Source: UBA10349 sp003485905 (lineage in GTDB: Bacteria; Pseudomonadota; Gammaproteobacteria; Arenicellales; Arenicellaceae). From it: a stretch of DNA of 64,000 nt. The notes below the pieces were generated by a model. It did no database searches, was not told where the DNA came from, and was given only the letters and a program-made list of their open reading frames with translations. Numbering within the stretch: the first letter of the stretch is position 1; each line of letters begins with the position of its first letter. Position numbers and translations under genes: made by a program. The stretch covers positions 930,001-994,000 of the forward strand of contig CALSLL010000002.1 of NCBI GenBank assembly GCA_943787185.1, read 5' to 3'. Below are positions 18,235 to 26,522 of this stretch, piece by piece.

Positions 18235-18882
18235 CTAATAATTTGTATCAGGCTCGCCTCCGGGACGGGGCACGCGCTTTTTTGAGCCATCAACGGTTAG
18301 TTGGTAGCGAATTCTGCGCAAATCATCGTCAAGGAAACTAAGCGATTGTTGGAAAAGTCCTTGTGGCAACCCACCGGCAGGGACGATGGCCTCAATAATG
18401 TATAAACGTCCTTGGTGCAGATACATGCCTGCGTAAGTTCGTGAATTATCGGCATTGGTAATCTGTAATTGGTGTCCTTCGACCATATCAATATGGTTCC
18501 ACGCATCGAAGGTTATCTCACCGCCGCGTTTACGAATGTTATGCGCGGCATAAGACATCGAGGCTCTTTGATCATATAGCCAAAGCGCAGAATTATTTCC
18601 TTCGTCGGTTCGATCTGGCAATTCTTGATATATTTTCTGCCCGGCATTGTAATTGACTGCCGTGAGGCTATAGGAGGCCTCGTCATTTTCAAGAGTATAA
18701 GCCTTGGCTGGGAGTGTAATTCCGTATTCCGATTCATATCCGAATTCGCGGACTTCAGGTATGCCAGGGAAATTAATTGCAAAATGTTCTTCCGCATCGA
18801 CATACTCAGCCCAATCTTGAGCGGATGTAGTTCCTGTGATGATTAGTAATGACCCTATGATTGCAAGTAAAATTCGCATCAT
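18235..18882 (-). CDS. Secreted protein of unknown function (215 aa)
   Basis: The signal peptide (ending TTSAQD) is followed by AEYVDAEEHFAINFPGIPEV, a start shared by many uncharacterised exported proteins whose mature part begins with a beta-rich domain. The remainder alternates strands and turns, with GGLPQGLFQQSLSFLDD and a basic C-terminal tail. I do not recognise an enzymatic motif. It lies within a minus-strand run of secreted proteins, 86 bases downstream of the short DUF6152 gene... in transcription order that gene's neighbour on its 5' side is the promoter region at 18883-18968. Confidence 0.65.
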   Translation of the reverse strand: MMRILLAIIGSLLIITGTTSAQDWAEYVDAEEHFAINFPGIPEVREFGYESEYGITLPAKAYTLENDEASYSLTAVNYNAGQKIYQELPDRTDEGNNSALWLYDQRASMSYAAHNIRKRGGEITFDAWNHIDMVEGHQLQITNADNSRTYAGMYLHQGRLYIIEAIVPAGGLPQGLFQQSLSFLDDDLRRIRYQLTVDGSKKRVPRPGGEPDTNY

Positions 18883-18968
18883 TTAATTCCTCGGTTTATT
18901 GTTTAAGCTATTGTAATTTAATAAATATATTCTCAAATATAGATCTATTCTAGATTCATTTTAGATTG

Positions 18969-19343
18969 CTAATCCCATTCTTTTTCAACGCCACCCTCGG
19001 TAGTGACATAGCCTAACAGACAGCCATTGGCGCCATCACGAAGCTGATGACATCTTACGGAAATGGCGTCACCGGCTTGAATGTCGTCTTTCTCCCACCC
19101 TCGACGCGCCAGTGCATTTAGCCCACCGCCTTCCAGTGCCCACAGTTCTGTTTCGCCACTTTCGTTAGCGACTTCAAGATGGATCCAAGCATGCGGGTTG
19201 ATCCAGATTACTTTATTAACGGTGCCCGTCAAATGTGTATATTCGTGTAATGAGTAATTTCCGTGCGAATGATGTGCCATGCTGGAAATAGGCAAGCTTA
19301 GCAGTAGCAGAGCAGCCATCTTGGTAAAGGTTTTAATGTACAT
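18969..19343 (-). CDS. Short secreted DUF6152 protein (124 aa)
   Basis: Only the N-terminal DUF6152 domain is present. After a signal peptide comes AHHSHGNYSLHEYTHLTGTVNKVIWINPHAWIHLEV, then GETELWALEGGGLNALARRGW and the AGDAISVRCHQLRDG strand. It lacks the GHSIGxWEGDTLVVDT half carried by the 340-aa members. It ends at VEKEWD. It follows the long family member at 19448 on the same strand after 104 bases, so the two are probably cotranscribed tandem paralogues. Confidence 0.82.
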   Translation of the reverse strand: MYIKTFTKMAALLLLSLPISSMAHHSHGNYSLHEYTHLTGTVNKVIWINPHAWIHLEVANESGETELWALEGGGLNALARRGWEKDDIQAGDAISVRCHQLRDGANGCLLGYVTTEGGVEKEWD

Positions 19344-19447
19344 AATTACTTCTCTAAATAGTGGTGACGAAAGCTTCGGTGTTGTTAAGTAAAAAATAAG
19401 CTGAGTCGGGGCTAAATGGCATTAAATTGGCGGTTCGTATGTGTAAA

Positions 19448-20467
19448 TTACCCAGAAAACTGACCGGTAGCAGAAAGTTCGGGATCACAATTGTAGCGAT
19501 ACATTTTTAATTTAGGCGTAAAGTCCCACTGAAGAGTAGCGCTAAAGGATTCTGCAAAATACTCTGGATCTTCCAAGAATACGTCAATTTCTAATCGTTT
19601 ACCTTCTTCAACGAGTGAAAATCTTTCGATGGTATGTTTTTGAGCTCCGGATGGCACGCCATCGCTGTATGGCGCACGGTTGTCTGCAAACAATCGTGTA
19701 TCAACTACCAAGGTATCACCTTCCCAATGACCAATAGAGTGGCCCTGTACGGTTCGTTCTCCATTTTCTGGGTGGTCACGTCCATCCGTATAAACAATTC
19801 TTTCGTTATCAAAAAATTCATTTCGAATATTGACGCGATCGTCCAGAATTTCGATATCAGTGAGGTAAACCGCCGTGGCAGTTAGTATGCGTGGTGTTGG
19901 TGGAGATATACACTCAGCGATAGGGCTATCGGTAACATAGTTGTAACTGGCTTTCGCTTGAGCACCAGCATCGGTTAATGGTGTTGCGACAAGCTTCTCC
20001 ATAAATGGCCCAAGAGTCGACGTCCGACCTTTCCAAATCCCGGCAATACTAGAGGCAATGTCAGATCCTTCATAATCACTTTCGTCTTGAATCCACAATT
20101 TTCCGTCCGGGGTTTCAGTAGATATCATCATCGCCATCTTGCGATCTGGGTTTCTGTCTGGATGCGCCCTTACAGAGACTGCGTCCCCTGGCTTTAGCAT
20201 ATCGGGTGTCCAGCCGCTACGTGACATGATTGGAGTTGAGCCGGTTTCGATGGCCCATTCAACCGTTTCGCCGTTCTCCTGCTCAACTTCTATATAGGTT
20301 GTGACGTGCGGGTTTCTCCAAACGTAACGAACGACGGTCCCTTGGATAGATAAGATATTTTTTTCGTCGTAGCCAGCATCACTATGGTGTGCAAGCGCTG
20401 GCGTTAATAAAATTGAAACGATACTCGCAAAAGCGGTAATATTTAAGGGAATATATATCTTTCTCAT
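19448..20467 (-). CDS. Secreted DUF6152-family protein (339 aa)
   Basis: This is a full-length family member: signal peptide, AHHSDAGYDEKNILSIQGTV, WRNPHVTTYIEVEQENGE, VEWAIETGSTPIMSRSGW and KPGDAVSVRAHPDRNPDR in the N-terminal domain. It is followed by a linker and the C-terminal signature GHSIGHWEGDTLVVDTRLF, then the ERFSL...LEIDVFLEDPEYFAESF block and YRYNCDPE end. Similarity to the genes at 32636 and 969 is evident by eye. The function of the family is unknown. Confidence 0.85.
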   Translation of the reverse strand: MRKIYIPLNITAFASIVSILLTPALAHHSDAGYDEKNILSIQGTVVRYVWRNPHVTTYIEVEQENGETVEWAIETGSTPIMSRSGWTPDMLKPGDAVSVRAHPDRNPDRKMAMMISTETPDGKLWIQDESDYEGSDIASSIAGIWKGRTSTLGPFMEKLVATPLTDAGAQAKASYNYVTDSPIAECISPPTPRILTATAVYLTDIEILDDRVNIRNEFFDNERIVYTDGRDHPENGERTVQGHSIGHWEGDTLVVDTRLFADNRAPYSDGVPSGAQKHTIERFSLVEEGKRLEIDVFLEDPEYFAESFSATLQWDFTPKLKMYRYNCDPELSATGQFSG

Positions 20468-20588
20468 GTGGATTCAGTTTTATTAGTATCTTGTGGTGAA
20501 TGGACTATGGAATGAGATGAATTGAAAATCAAGAGCGCTTGGGTCCGCAAAAATCATATTTTGGGTCCCAAGCTCCTACAGTTGCTAA

Positions 20589-20981
20589 TTAGAAGTTGAA
20601 TTTAGTGTCTTCGTCTCTAAGCACGTAAAGTGTGTAACACGCTGCTAACATAGGCCATGCTGCAAAAAATAGAAGTGCAGGGCCTTCAAACGGATTTAGA
20701 TACATTGCAAATGGGGTTAGGGTTGATACTGCATGAATAATAAGCACTATTAAGTAGGTAATGTTTTTAAATCTACCGATTAGAAATAATGCAATTAACA
20801 CTAGTTCAGCAATTGCAATTACCAACATTATCGTTCCACCCATGCCGCCTAGGAAATAAAACTTTTCGAACACACCTGCAGCATGTGCGGGATTTAATAT
20901 TTTATCCACGGTCCACATTACTAAAACCAGAGCGACGCTAATACGCAAGTAAAATAGGCAATTTGTTAGTTTGTTATTCAT
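20589..20981 (-). CDS. Small four-helix membrane protein, DoxX-like
   Basis: The ATG at 20981 has a GGAGA site seven bases or so upstream; a longer in-frame start at 21083 adds a Cys-rich segment unlike a membrane protein. The 130-residue product has four hydrophobic helices (LRISVALVLVMWTVDKIL, IMLVIAIAELVLIALFLIG, YLIVLIIHAVSTLTPFAMYL, ALLFFAAWPMLAACYTLYVL). This is the pattern of DoxX/DoxD-like proteins, whose roles are poorly defined. It lies just outside the IS30 element, which did not interrupt it. Confidence 0.65.
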   Translation of the reverse strand: MNNKLTNCLFYLRISVALVLVMWTVDKILNPAHAAGVFEKFYFLGGMGGTIMLVIAIAELVLIALFLIGRFKNITYLIVLIIHAVSTLTPFAMYLNPFEGPALLFFAAWPMLAACYTLYVLRDEDTKFNF

Positions 20982-21179
20982 GTTGAGTCTCCATCTATTG
21001 AGTTGAGTGGTTGGTGGACCCCCTATACCTGCACACCTTGCCATGTTGCTGCTATTCATGCAATTGCAGCCGTTTATTCGCAATCCATCAATAGACTCAC
21101 GAGCTAACGAAAAATTAGAAGAGCTTAGGTTACTTAAAATTGTGGGGTTCTAGTGAAACCTTGCTGTAATATTATTGTT

Positions 21180-21222
21180 GAATGTCCGTTATTTGCTGCG
21201 ATTTCAACCGGTCGACGCAACA
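21180..21222 (+). repeat. IS30 left terminal inverted repeat
   Basis: The end begins GAATGTCCGTTATTTGC and finishes CGACGCAACA at 21222. It differs from the right end at two inner positions. It shares 40 of 42 positions with the solitary end at 62991. Confidence 0.88.
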
Positions 21223-21257
21223 GTTTACTCTCTTATCAAAGAGAAGGAGTGTTGCAG

Positions 21258-22418
21258 ATGAGACAAAGGTCGAGGATTTATTACACAGAAACAGATAAAG
21301 CATTGATGTGGGATCGCTGGCAGAAAGGTGATTCACTGCATAAGATAGCCGCATTATTTGATCGCAATCACAGCTCAATCGCAGGTATTCTGTCACGCAC
21401 CGGAGGGATTCGACCACCGCAAAGGAAGCGATCACGATTAGCACTAACGTTGCCTGAACGTGAAGAGATCTCACGCAGTGTAGTGGCGGGTTACTCTATC
21501 CGATCAATTGCCGTATCACTGGGGCGTGCATCTTCAACAATCAGTCGAGAGATCAAGCGCAATGGTGGTCGACGATGTTATCGGGCTAATAAAGCGGATC
21601 AGGCCGCTTGGGATCGATCCCATCGGCCCAAGCGATGTAGACTGGTGGACAATCGTGCGTTAGCCCGTATTGTGGCGAAGAAACTTAATCAGCTCTGGTC
21701 ACCTGAACAGATCGCTGGCTGGTTAAAGTGTGCGTATCCAGACGATGAGGACTTTCACGTGTCACACGAAACCATTTATCGCAGTCTCTTTATACAAGCC
21801 CGTGGAGCCTTAAAAAAGGAGCTTCTCCAACACCTTAGGAAGAAACGTAGTATGCGTCGTTCACGCCACCACACGCACAAAGCAGATGATCGCGGTAAGA
21901 TCACCGATGCTGTATCGATCAGTGAGCGACCAGCCTCAGTTGAAGACCGGGCGGTGCCCGGTCACTGGGAAGGTGATCTTATCTCTGGGCCACGCAACAC
22001 CCATATCGCCACCCTAGTTGAACGACACACACGTTACGTGATGCTCGCTAAGGTGAATGGCAAGGACACAGAGACCGTGATCAACGCGCTGATCAAGCAA
22101 GCGCACAAACTACCGAGAGAGCTGTACAAATCACTCACTTGGGATCGTGGTAAAGAACTGGCTGACCACAAGCGATTTACGCTGGCCACTGACGTCGACG
22201 TTTACTTCTGTGATCCACACAGCCCTTGGCAGAGAGGATCGAACGAGAACACGAATGGTCTGCTTAGGCAGTACTTCCCGAAGGGCACAGACTTATCAGT
22301 ACATTCACAGGCGAAACTGAATGCAGTGGCCAGACAGTTAAACGAGCGGCCGAGAAAAACGTTAAACTTCCAAACACCAGCAGACCGATTTAACCAATGT
22401 GTTGCGTCGACCGGTTGA
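21258..22418 (+). CDS. IS30-family transposase (DDE)
   Basis: The ATG at 21258 is chosen because AAGGAG lies at 21244-21249; a longer frame opens at 21153 outside the element. The 386-aa protein begins with helix-turn-helix regions typical of IS30 (KIAALFDRNHSSIAGIL and SIRSIAVSLGRASSTISREI). The DDE catalytic domain follows: GHWEGDLI holds the first Asp, LTWDRGKELADH the second, and SPWQRGSNENTNGLLRQYFPKGTDL the catalytic Glu. The last codons and the stop lie inside the right inverted repeat, so the protein C-terminus (CVASTG) is encoded by the element's end. Confidence 0.93.
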   Translation: MRQRSRIYYTETDKALMWDRWQKGDSLHKIAALFDRNHSSIAGILSRTGGIRPPQRKRSRLALTLPEREEISRSVVAGYSIRSIAVSLGRASSTISREIKRNGGRRCYRANKADQAAWDRSHRPKRCRLVDNRALARIVAKKLNQLWSPEQIAGWLKCAYPDDEDFHVSHETIYRSLFIQARGALKKELLQHLRKKRSMRRSRHHTHKADDRGKITDAVSISERPASVEDRAVPGHWEGDLISGPRNTHIATLVERHTRYVMLAKVNGKDTETVINALIKQAHKLPRELYKSLTWDRGKELADHKRFTLATDVDVYFCDPHSPWQRGSNENTNGLLRQYFPKGTDLSVHSQAKLNAVARQLNERPRKTLNFQTPADRFNQCVASTG

Positions 22419-22442
22419 AATCGCAGCAATTAACGGCCATTC
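22400..22442 (-). repeat. IS30 right terminal inverted repeat
   Basis: The end runs from TGTTGCGTCGACC to GGCCATTC in inverse orientation to the left end. It contains the transposase stop codon at 22416-22418. Confidence 0.88.
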
Positions 22443-22472
22443 GATCAAGAGAACATATGGTTTATACTTCCT
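22436..22472 (+). repeat. Direct repeat, copy 1 (spans the outer edge of the IS30 end)
   Basis: This 37-base segment matches 24233-24269 at about 31 positions without gaps, including GCCATTCGA and TTTATACTTCCT. Seven bases belong to the IS30 tip and the rest lie outside. The two copies bracket the GC-rich DUF6152-type gene pair. Confidence 0.7.
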
Positions 22473-22576
22473 ATACTTCTTGAGGAAAGGTATTATTCCC
22501 GTTGACGGATAGATTATGGGATGCTAATTCTTTAGATTGAAGTTACTTTCGCACAGTTCGGCGAGACGGAGGTTGG

Positions 22577-23329
22577 ATGTTGCTGCACCTTTTGAAAAAG
22601 AATTCATTGATATCGCTTGTGATCGTTTTCACACCCACTCTGCTTGTCGCGCAATCAAGTGGCGTGCCTGACATCTCAGGGAACTGGCAGGTCATTCGAG
22701 AGTTTTTTTCTTGTGGGGAGTGGAACATTGATCACAACGGGGAGGTGCGGCAAGAGTGCACCGGTCCGATTGATCAGATGCCGGTAAATGCTCGAATGCG
22801 TGCGTGGCCGGGGTACTTTGATGAGCCGATGTCGGGGATGTGGGACTGTGCGCCGGCTCCGCTGCCGAGCATCCTGAGCCACCCTACGCCGACGAAGATT
22901 GTACAAAGGCCGGACCAGGTGCTCATCTCGTATGAACACGACGATGGTCGCCGAACTGTCTGGATGGACGGCCGGCGCCATCCACCCCCGGGTGAGCTCT
23001 TCTACCACGGCCACTCGATCGGTCACTACGAAGGAGATACGCTCGTCGTCGAGACTACGAACTTCACTTTCGACCCTGACGGGCTGGACGATCACGGGCA
23101 TCTACCGAGCTCACCTCGTAAGCGACTGACCGAGCGTTATACGCGGACTGGTCCCGATTCACTCGAGCTCGAGATCACTATTGAGGATTCGCTCTTTTTG
23201 ACCGAACCGTTTACATGGACGCGTCAAGTTCAGAGTACAACGTATCCGCCTGGGGAGTGGGGTGCCTGCGACGCGGAGCAATCCAGGCGGCAATTGGATA
23301 CGATTCCCGTGTCCAAGTATGAGGACTAG
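22577..23329 (+). CDS. Secreted protein with the C-terminal module of DUF6152-type proteins (GC-rich, likely acquired)
   Basis: After a signal peptide (ending LLVAQ) the 250-aa protein starts PDISGNWQVIREF and lacks the HH-type N-terminal DUF6152 domain. It carries the downstream module GHSIGHYEGDTLVVETTNF, RKRLTERYTRTGPDSLELEITIEDSLFLTEPFTW and ends near WGACDAEQS. This corresponds to the second half of the 340-aa proteins at 19448 and 32636. Base use is strikingly richer in G and C than neighbouring genes. A GGAGG site precedes the ATG. The missing N-terminal half is supplied by the separate gene at 23374, 44 bases downstream. Confidence 0.8.
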   Translation: MLLHLLKKNSLISLVIVFTPTLLVAQSSGVPDISGNWQVIREFFSCGEWNIDHNGEVRQECTGPIDQMPVNARMRAWPGYFDEPMSGMWDCAPAPLPSILSHPTPTKIVQRPDQVLISYEHDDGRRTVWMDGRRHPPPGELFYHGHSIGHYEGDTLVVETTNFTFDPDGLDDHGHLPSSPRKRLTERYTRTGPDSLELEITIEDSLFLTEPFTWTRQVQSTTYPPGEWGACDAEQSRRQLDTIPVSKYED

Positions 23330-23373
23330 GGAACCCTAAAGGGGCTTCGCCGCGTCGACCGAGGAGAGAGAAT

Positions 23374-23793
23374 ATGAGATTGAGCACACTGAGTTTACTG
23401 ACGGGTTCGGTTCTGCTGATGGCGGGTGGGCTTCAGGCGCACCATTCCCACGTCCCTTTCTATCATCTCGATCAGGTCGTGGAAATCACCGGAGTTGTAA
23501 AGAAATTCCGCCTGATCAATCCGCATCCGGAACTTCTTCTCGAGGTGATGGGGGCGAACGGCGAGCCGGAAGAAGTGATGGTCTACGCCCAGGCCTATGC
23601 CGGGCAGATGAGGGAGGTGGGAGGCTGGAACAATGACTCGGTGAAGGCCGGTGATACCGTCACGGCCACGGGCCACCCAGGCCGTGGTTCCGTCACATCT
23701 GTGATGGGGCAAACTCTCACCACGCCGTCGGGTGATGTCCTCGACATGCGGTTTTTTGATCTCCTGAAACCCCCGGGGCCGCGGAGTCAATAA
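23374..23793 (+). CDS. Secreted DUF6152 domain protein (139 aa, GC-rich, likely acquired)
   Basis: The signal peptide ends LQAHHSH, the hallmark family start, and continues VVEITGVVKKFRLINPHPELLLEV, GEPEEVMVYAQAYAGQMREVGGW, KAGDTVTATGHPGRG. Only the N-terminal DUF6152 domain is present. With the preceding gene it reconstitutes the two modules that are fused elsewhere in this window. GAGGAGAG lies before the ATG. Codons end mostly in G or C, unlike the surrounding genes, which supports transfer from another lineage. Confidence 0.82.
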   Translation: MRLSTLSLLTGSVLLMAGGLQAHHSHVPFYHLDQVVEITGVVKKFRLINPHPELLLEVMGANGEPEEVMVYAQAYAGQMREVGGWNNDSVKAGDTVTATGHPGRGSVTSVMGQTLTTPSGDVLDMRFFDLLKPPGPRSQ

Positions 23794-23866
23794 AGAGGCT
23801 GAGAGCCGCCTGGTAATTCATGTTGGTTCCTAGTCGGCGCTGTTACTTCTGCCTTATTAGGCCATT

Positions 23867-23898
23867 GGTCCCAGGTTCGAGTCCTAGTGCCTCCACCA
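23867..23898 (+). other. tmRNA/tRNA 3'-end fragment, probable attachment-site remnant
   Basis: The segment has a T-loop TTCGAGT (23876-23882) within a mostly paired T-stem (CCAGG/CCTAG, one mismatch), then an acceptor strand TGCCTCC, discriminator A and encoded CCA. No matching 5' acceptor (GGAGGCA), anticodon arm or D-arm lies upstream, so it is not a complete tRNA. The ending is typical of tmRNA (ssrA) or a related tRNA. Integrases of genomic islands use such 3' ends as attachment sites, leaving a copy at the far end of the insert. It directly follows the GC-rich genes. Confidence 0.65.
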
Positions 23899-24232
23899 TT
23901 TCCTCACTAGCACGAAAATCGCGCGTCGAGTTCGCGGCATTAATTGGCAGGAAGTATTAGAGATTAATTACTGTGCGTTTATCAAAGGAGAATGATTTTG
24001 TAACGCCAAATATTAGTTCAGGATTAGACAAGCTGTAGTGACAAGACGTGCGGCATGTATTGATTGTCTATTGAGGTTGGATTGGGGCATACCCGAAAGC
24101 TGTTGATAGCTATGTTTGAAAATTGGCAGTTATATTTTGATGACGATTGAGCGCGCGACTGGGACAATGAGTTGTCACTAATTAGTTTGCGATAAATAGA
24201 TGATTATCAATGACGGCTTTTGGCAAATAGCA

Positions 24233-24269
24233 GCCATTCGAGTAACGCAACATATGCTTTATACTTCCT
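24233..24269 (+). repeat. Direct repeat, copy 2, with degenerate IS30-like tip
   Basis: It matches 22436-22472 at about 31 of 37 positions. Read on the minus strand, the inner side continues AATGGCTGCTATTTGC, which agrees with the IS30 left tip at 13 of 16 positions. It could therefore be the worn end of a related element. Confidence 0.6.
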
Positions 24270-24370
24270 TCATTAGGAGAGTTGCTTGGGCAGAGCCTTA
24301 GGAGCTAGGCAAGAGGCTGAATAGGGTTTACCAATTGTTTTGAAATCTGATCGCGAAAGAGGAGATGTAT

Positions 24371-24952
24371 ATGAGAATAATTAGACTAATGTTGAGTATG
24401 AGCTGCGGGCTTCTAATAACCGCATCCGCGCACGCACATCATTCTTTTATAATTTATGATGGCAACAATTATATGACACTTAAGGGTGTGTTAACCGCGG
24501 ATCGCTTTTCATCGGGGTCTCACGCGAACTTTGATATCGAGGTCACCGGCCCTGATGGTGAATTAGTAACCTGGAAAGTGGAATCTCAAGCTAACCGCCT
24601 TTGGCCTGAGGATCGCCTGACTTTTATCGAAGTAGCAGATATAGGCCAGGAAGTAACCGTAACGGGTTGGCCAATGCGAAATAAAGCCCCGATTCTTTGG
24701 CTTCATACAATGGCTGGTGACAAAAGCGGTAGAAATTTAGCGGTGAATAATAGGATAGTGAGGGGTGCTAGCGAATTTACGTTTGGCGAGAATGAGTTAT
24801 TCCCTGAGGAAGCTAATGACCTTCCTGAATTCGACTCGGACGGAAGGCGAACCCGTACTGATGACGGTTTGCTAACTCGATTCGGGGCGAGATTGATGGA
24901 AGAACGATCGGGAAGAGTTTTGATGAGAGGCAGGAGTTCGAGTAGGACGTAA
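24371..24952 (+). CDS. Secreted DUF6152-family protein, divergent (about 193 aa)
   Basis: AGGAG lies seven bases before the ATG at 24371; the ATG at 24365 is too close to it. The signal peptide ends AHAHHSFIIYDGNNYMTLKG, then VTGPDGELVTWKVESQANRLWPEDRL and ADIGQEVTVTGWPMRNKAP complete an N-terminal DUF6152 domain. The last 70 residues are charged and end in a run of Arg and Ser (RSGRVLMRGRSSSRT); this tail is not seen in the other members. It stands alone downstream of the islet border. Confidence 0.78.
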   Translation: MRIIRLMLSMSCGLLITASAHAHHSFIIYDGNNYMTLKGVLTADRFSSGSHANFDIEVTGPDGELVTWKVESQANRLWPEDRLTFIEVADIGQEVTVTGWPMRNKAPILWLHTMAGDKSGRNLAVNNRIVRGASEFTFGENELFPEEANDLPEFDSDGRRTRTDDGLLTRFGARLMEERSGRVLMRGRSSSRT

Positions 24953-25212
24953 ATCGGGTAGGATATAAATGTGTCAAATACCAATATCCAATTGGAACCA
25001 ATGACCGTGTTGAGAGATTAGGAGCCACTGAGCGGTAGTATTTTCGATATCTAATAAACCTCAGTAATCTGTAGTTTCACTTCCCCTCTGGTGAAAACTG
25101 CATGCGAGCGGTGGAACATAATCTTGATAACACTTATAGTTGGGTGGATAAGTTACGGCTATGTTTGGTTACGCTGAACATTGTAAAAACCGCAATTTTG
25201 GGGAAAATAATA

Positions 25213-26460
25213 ATGAGCAGGACTTTATTTACACTAAGCATCGTTGTACTCACGCAGTTAATCGCGTCACCGGTATTCGCGCAAAACGAAGTTTTGGTTA
25301 AGGGTGGGCAAGACCCATTTGGTCCATATGAGCCAATTGCAGGCTGGCCGAATGATATATCCACAATACCGGGCAGTGAAAATTGGACGTGGGGTGCTAT
25401 CCAAGGTATTTTCGCCGAAAGCGCTGATCGAATCTTTATAATTCAACGCGGTGTATTGAAGAAAATTGACCGCCCAGAAGAGCGTTTGATTGAAGAGCAG
25501 GGCACGCGCTTACGTTTCCCTACCGGGCGAAACTATGCATGGCGAGATAATACAATGCCGTGGCGAGATGCAACACAGGCTAGTCCTGATCACAATAATG
25601 ATCATGGCTGGGATCAATGGGAAGGTGCAGGATACATCCGTGACGTGGATGCTAGCTGGGAGCACTGCGTTGTCGTAGTTGATCGAGAGGGTAATATCGT
25701 TGAAACCTGGGACCAGTGGGATTCTATGTGGGTTAAACCCTACGCTGTGTATGTCAATCCGTTTGATCCTGAAAAACACATATGGATTGTTGATGATTAC
25801 GCTCACGCGGTTTATAAATTTACAAACGATGGCAAGGAGATTGTTCAAACATTAGGGATTCCAAACGAGGCAGGCGAAGACGAAAAGCACTTCGCTAGAC
25901 CGACCTTTATGACATTCTCAGAAGACGCGATGTTTGTTGCAGATGGATACGTAAACTCACGCGTAATGAAATTTGACCACGATGGAAATTATTTAATGCA
26001 ATGGGGCCAGAAAGGTACTTTACCAGATGATACGCGGCCAGGGTATTTTAACGCTTTGCATGGTATTGATATCGACCAAGATTCTGGCCGTGTTTACGTG
26101 AGTGATCGAATGAATAATCGAATTCAAGTATTCGATCAAGAAGGCACTTTTCTGGATCAATGGCGAGTTGGTGATCCACCGTCAGATGTTCAGTATCTAA
26201 TTGTTTCAAATGGTTCTGTATGGATCATGGATGGTGGTACGACAAAACTTCTCAAATATGACCTGGATAGCCATTTTCTCGATTCTTGGGGAACTTGGGG
26301 AACCTTTCCCGGTGGAATGTGGGGTGTGCACGGTATGACTGTAGATGAAGAGGGTAACTTCTACATTTCTGAAGTCAATACTGGCCGCGCACAGAAATTT
26401 GTTCCAAAAGATGGGGCAAAGCCCGAACGCATAATTAAGCGTGTTAACCCCTCTAACTAA
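25213..26460 (+). CDS. Secreted NHL-repeat six-bladed beta-propeller (copy 1)
   Basis: The ATG at 25213 gives a signal peptide ending SPVFAQ; earlier in-frame starts add a segment without export features. The mature protein has NHL-type blades: VVDREGNIVETWDQWDSM, NPFDPEKHIWIVDDYAHAVYKF, DAMFVADGYVNSRVMKFDHDG, VYVSDRMNNRIQVFDQEG and NFYISEVNTGRAQKF. The layout resembles the lyase propeller of peptidylglycine alpha-amidating enzymes and other secreted NHL proteins, but catalytic residues cannot be assigned. Two close paralogues lie at 31110 and 59823. A hairpin overlaps its stop and a GlcG-like gene follows 62 bases on. Confidence 0.85.
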   Translation: MSRTLFTLSIVVLTQLIASPVFAQNEVLVKGGQDPFGPYEPIAGWPNDISTIPGSENWTWGAIQGIFAESADRIFIIQRGVLKKIDRPEERLIEEQGTRLRFPTGRNYAWRDNTMPWRDATQASPDHNNDHGWDQWEGAGYIRDVDASWEHCVVVVDREGNIVETWDQWDSMWVKPYAVYVNPFDPEKHIWIVDDYAHAVYKFTNDGKEIVQTLGIPNEAGEDEKHFARPTFMTFSEDAMFVADGYVNSRVMKFDHDGNYLMQWGQKGTLPDDTRPGYFNALHGIDIDQDSGRVYVSDRMNNRIQVFDQEGTFLDQWRVGDPPSDVQYLIVSNGSVWIMDGGTTKLLKYDLDSHFLDSWGTWGTFPGGMWGVHGMTVDEEGNFYISEVNTGRAQKFVPKDGAKPERIIKRVNPSN

Positions 26461-26478
26461 CAGCTTGTTAGTTATTTC
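26454..26478 (+). terminator. Hairpin overlapping the stop codon of the NHL gene
   Basis: TAACTAACA pairs with TGTTAGTTA over a three-base loop, followed by a short T-rich run. The stem includes the stop codon. It is AT-rich, so it may attenuate rather than fully stop transcription into the next gene. Confidence 0.45.
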
Positions 26479-26522
26479 TACCAAATATAGTCCCTATATT
26501 TTAATTTTACTTAGGAGGTCTT

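Larger units (their letters stand above)
21180..22442 (+). mobile_element. Complete IS30-family insertion sequence
   Basis: The element is about 1263 bp and carries one transposase gene bounded by near-perfect terminal inverted repeats, with 40 of 42 inner positions matching between ends. IS30-family elements move by a copy-out circular intermediate, making a tip-to-tip junction, and usually duplicate 2-3 bp of target. I could not define a clear duplication by eye. A third copy of the end sequence stands alone at 62991. The transposase is uninterrupted, so the element looks capable of moving. Confidence 0.88.
23794..24370. other. Long intergenic region after the acquired gene pair
   Basis: The 577 bases contain the tmRNA/tRNA 3'-end fragment at 23867, an AT-rich stretch without coding signal, and the second copy of a 37-base direct repeat at 24233. 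The base composition changes from GC-rich to AT-rich immediately after the CCA at 23898, marking the likely islet border. Confidence 0.6.

Noticed and set aside
21153..21257. Longer N-terminus for the IS30 transposase
   Set aside because: It would begin outside the element, cross the left inverted repeat, and lacks a ribosome-binding site. The 21258 start has AAGGAG.
23797..23898. Complete tRNA ending at the CCA of 23898
   Set aside because: No 5' strand pairs with TGCCTCC and no plausible anticodon arm could be folded, so only the 3' end is supported.
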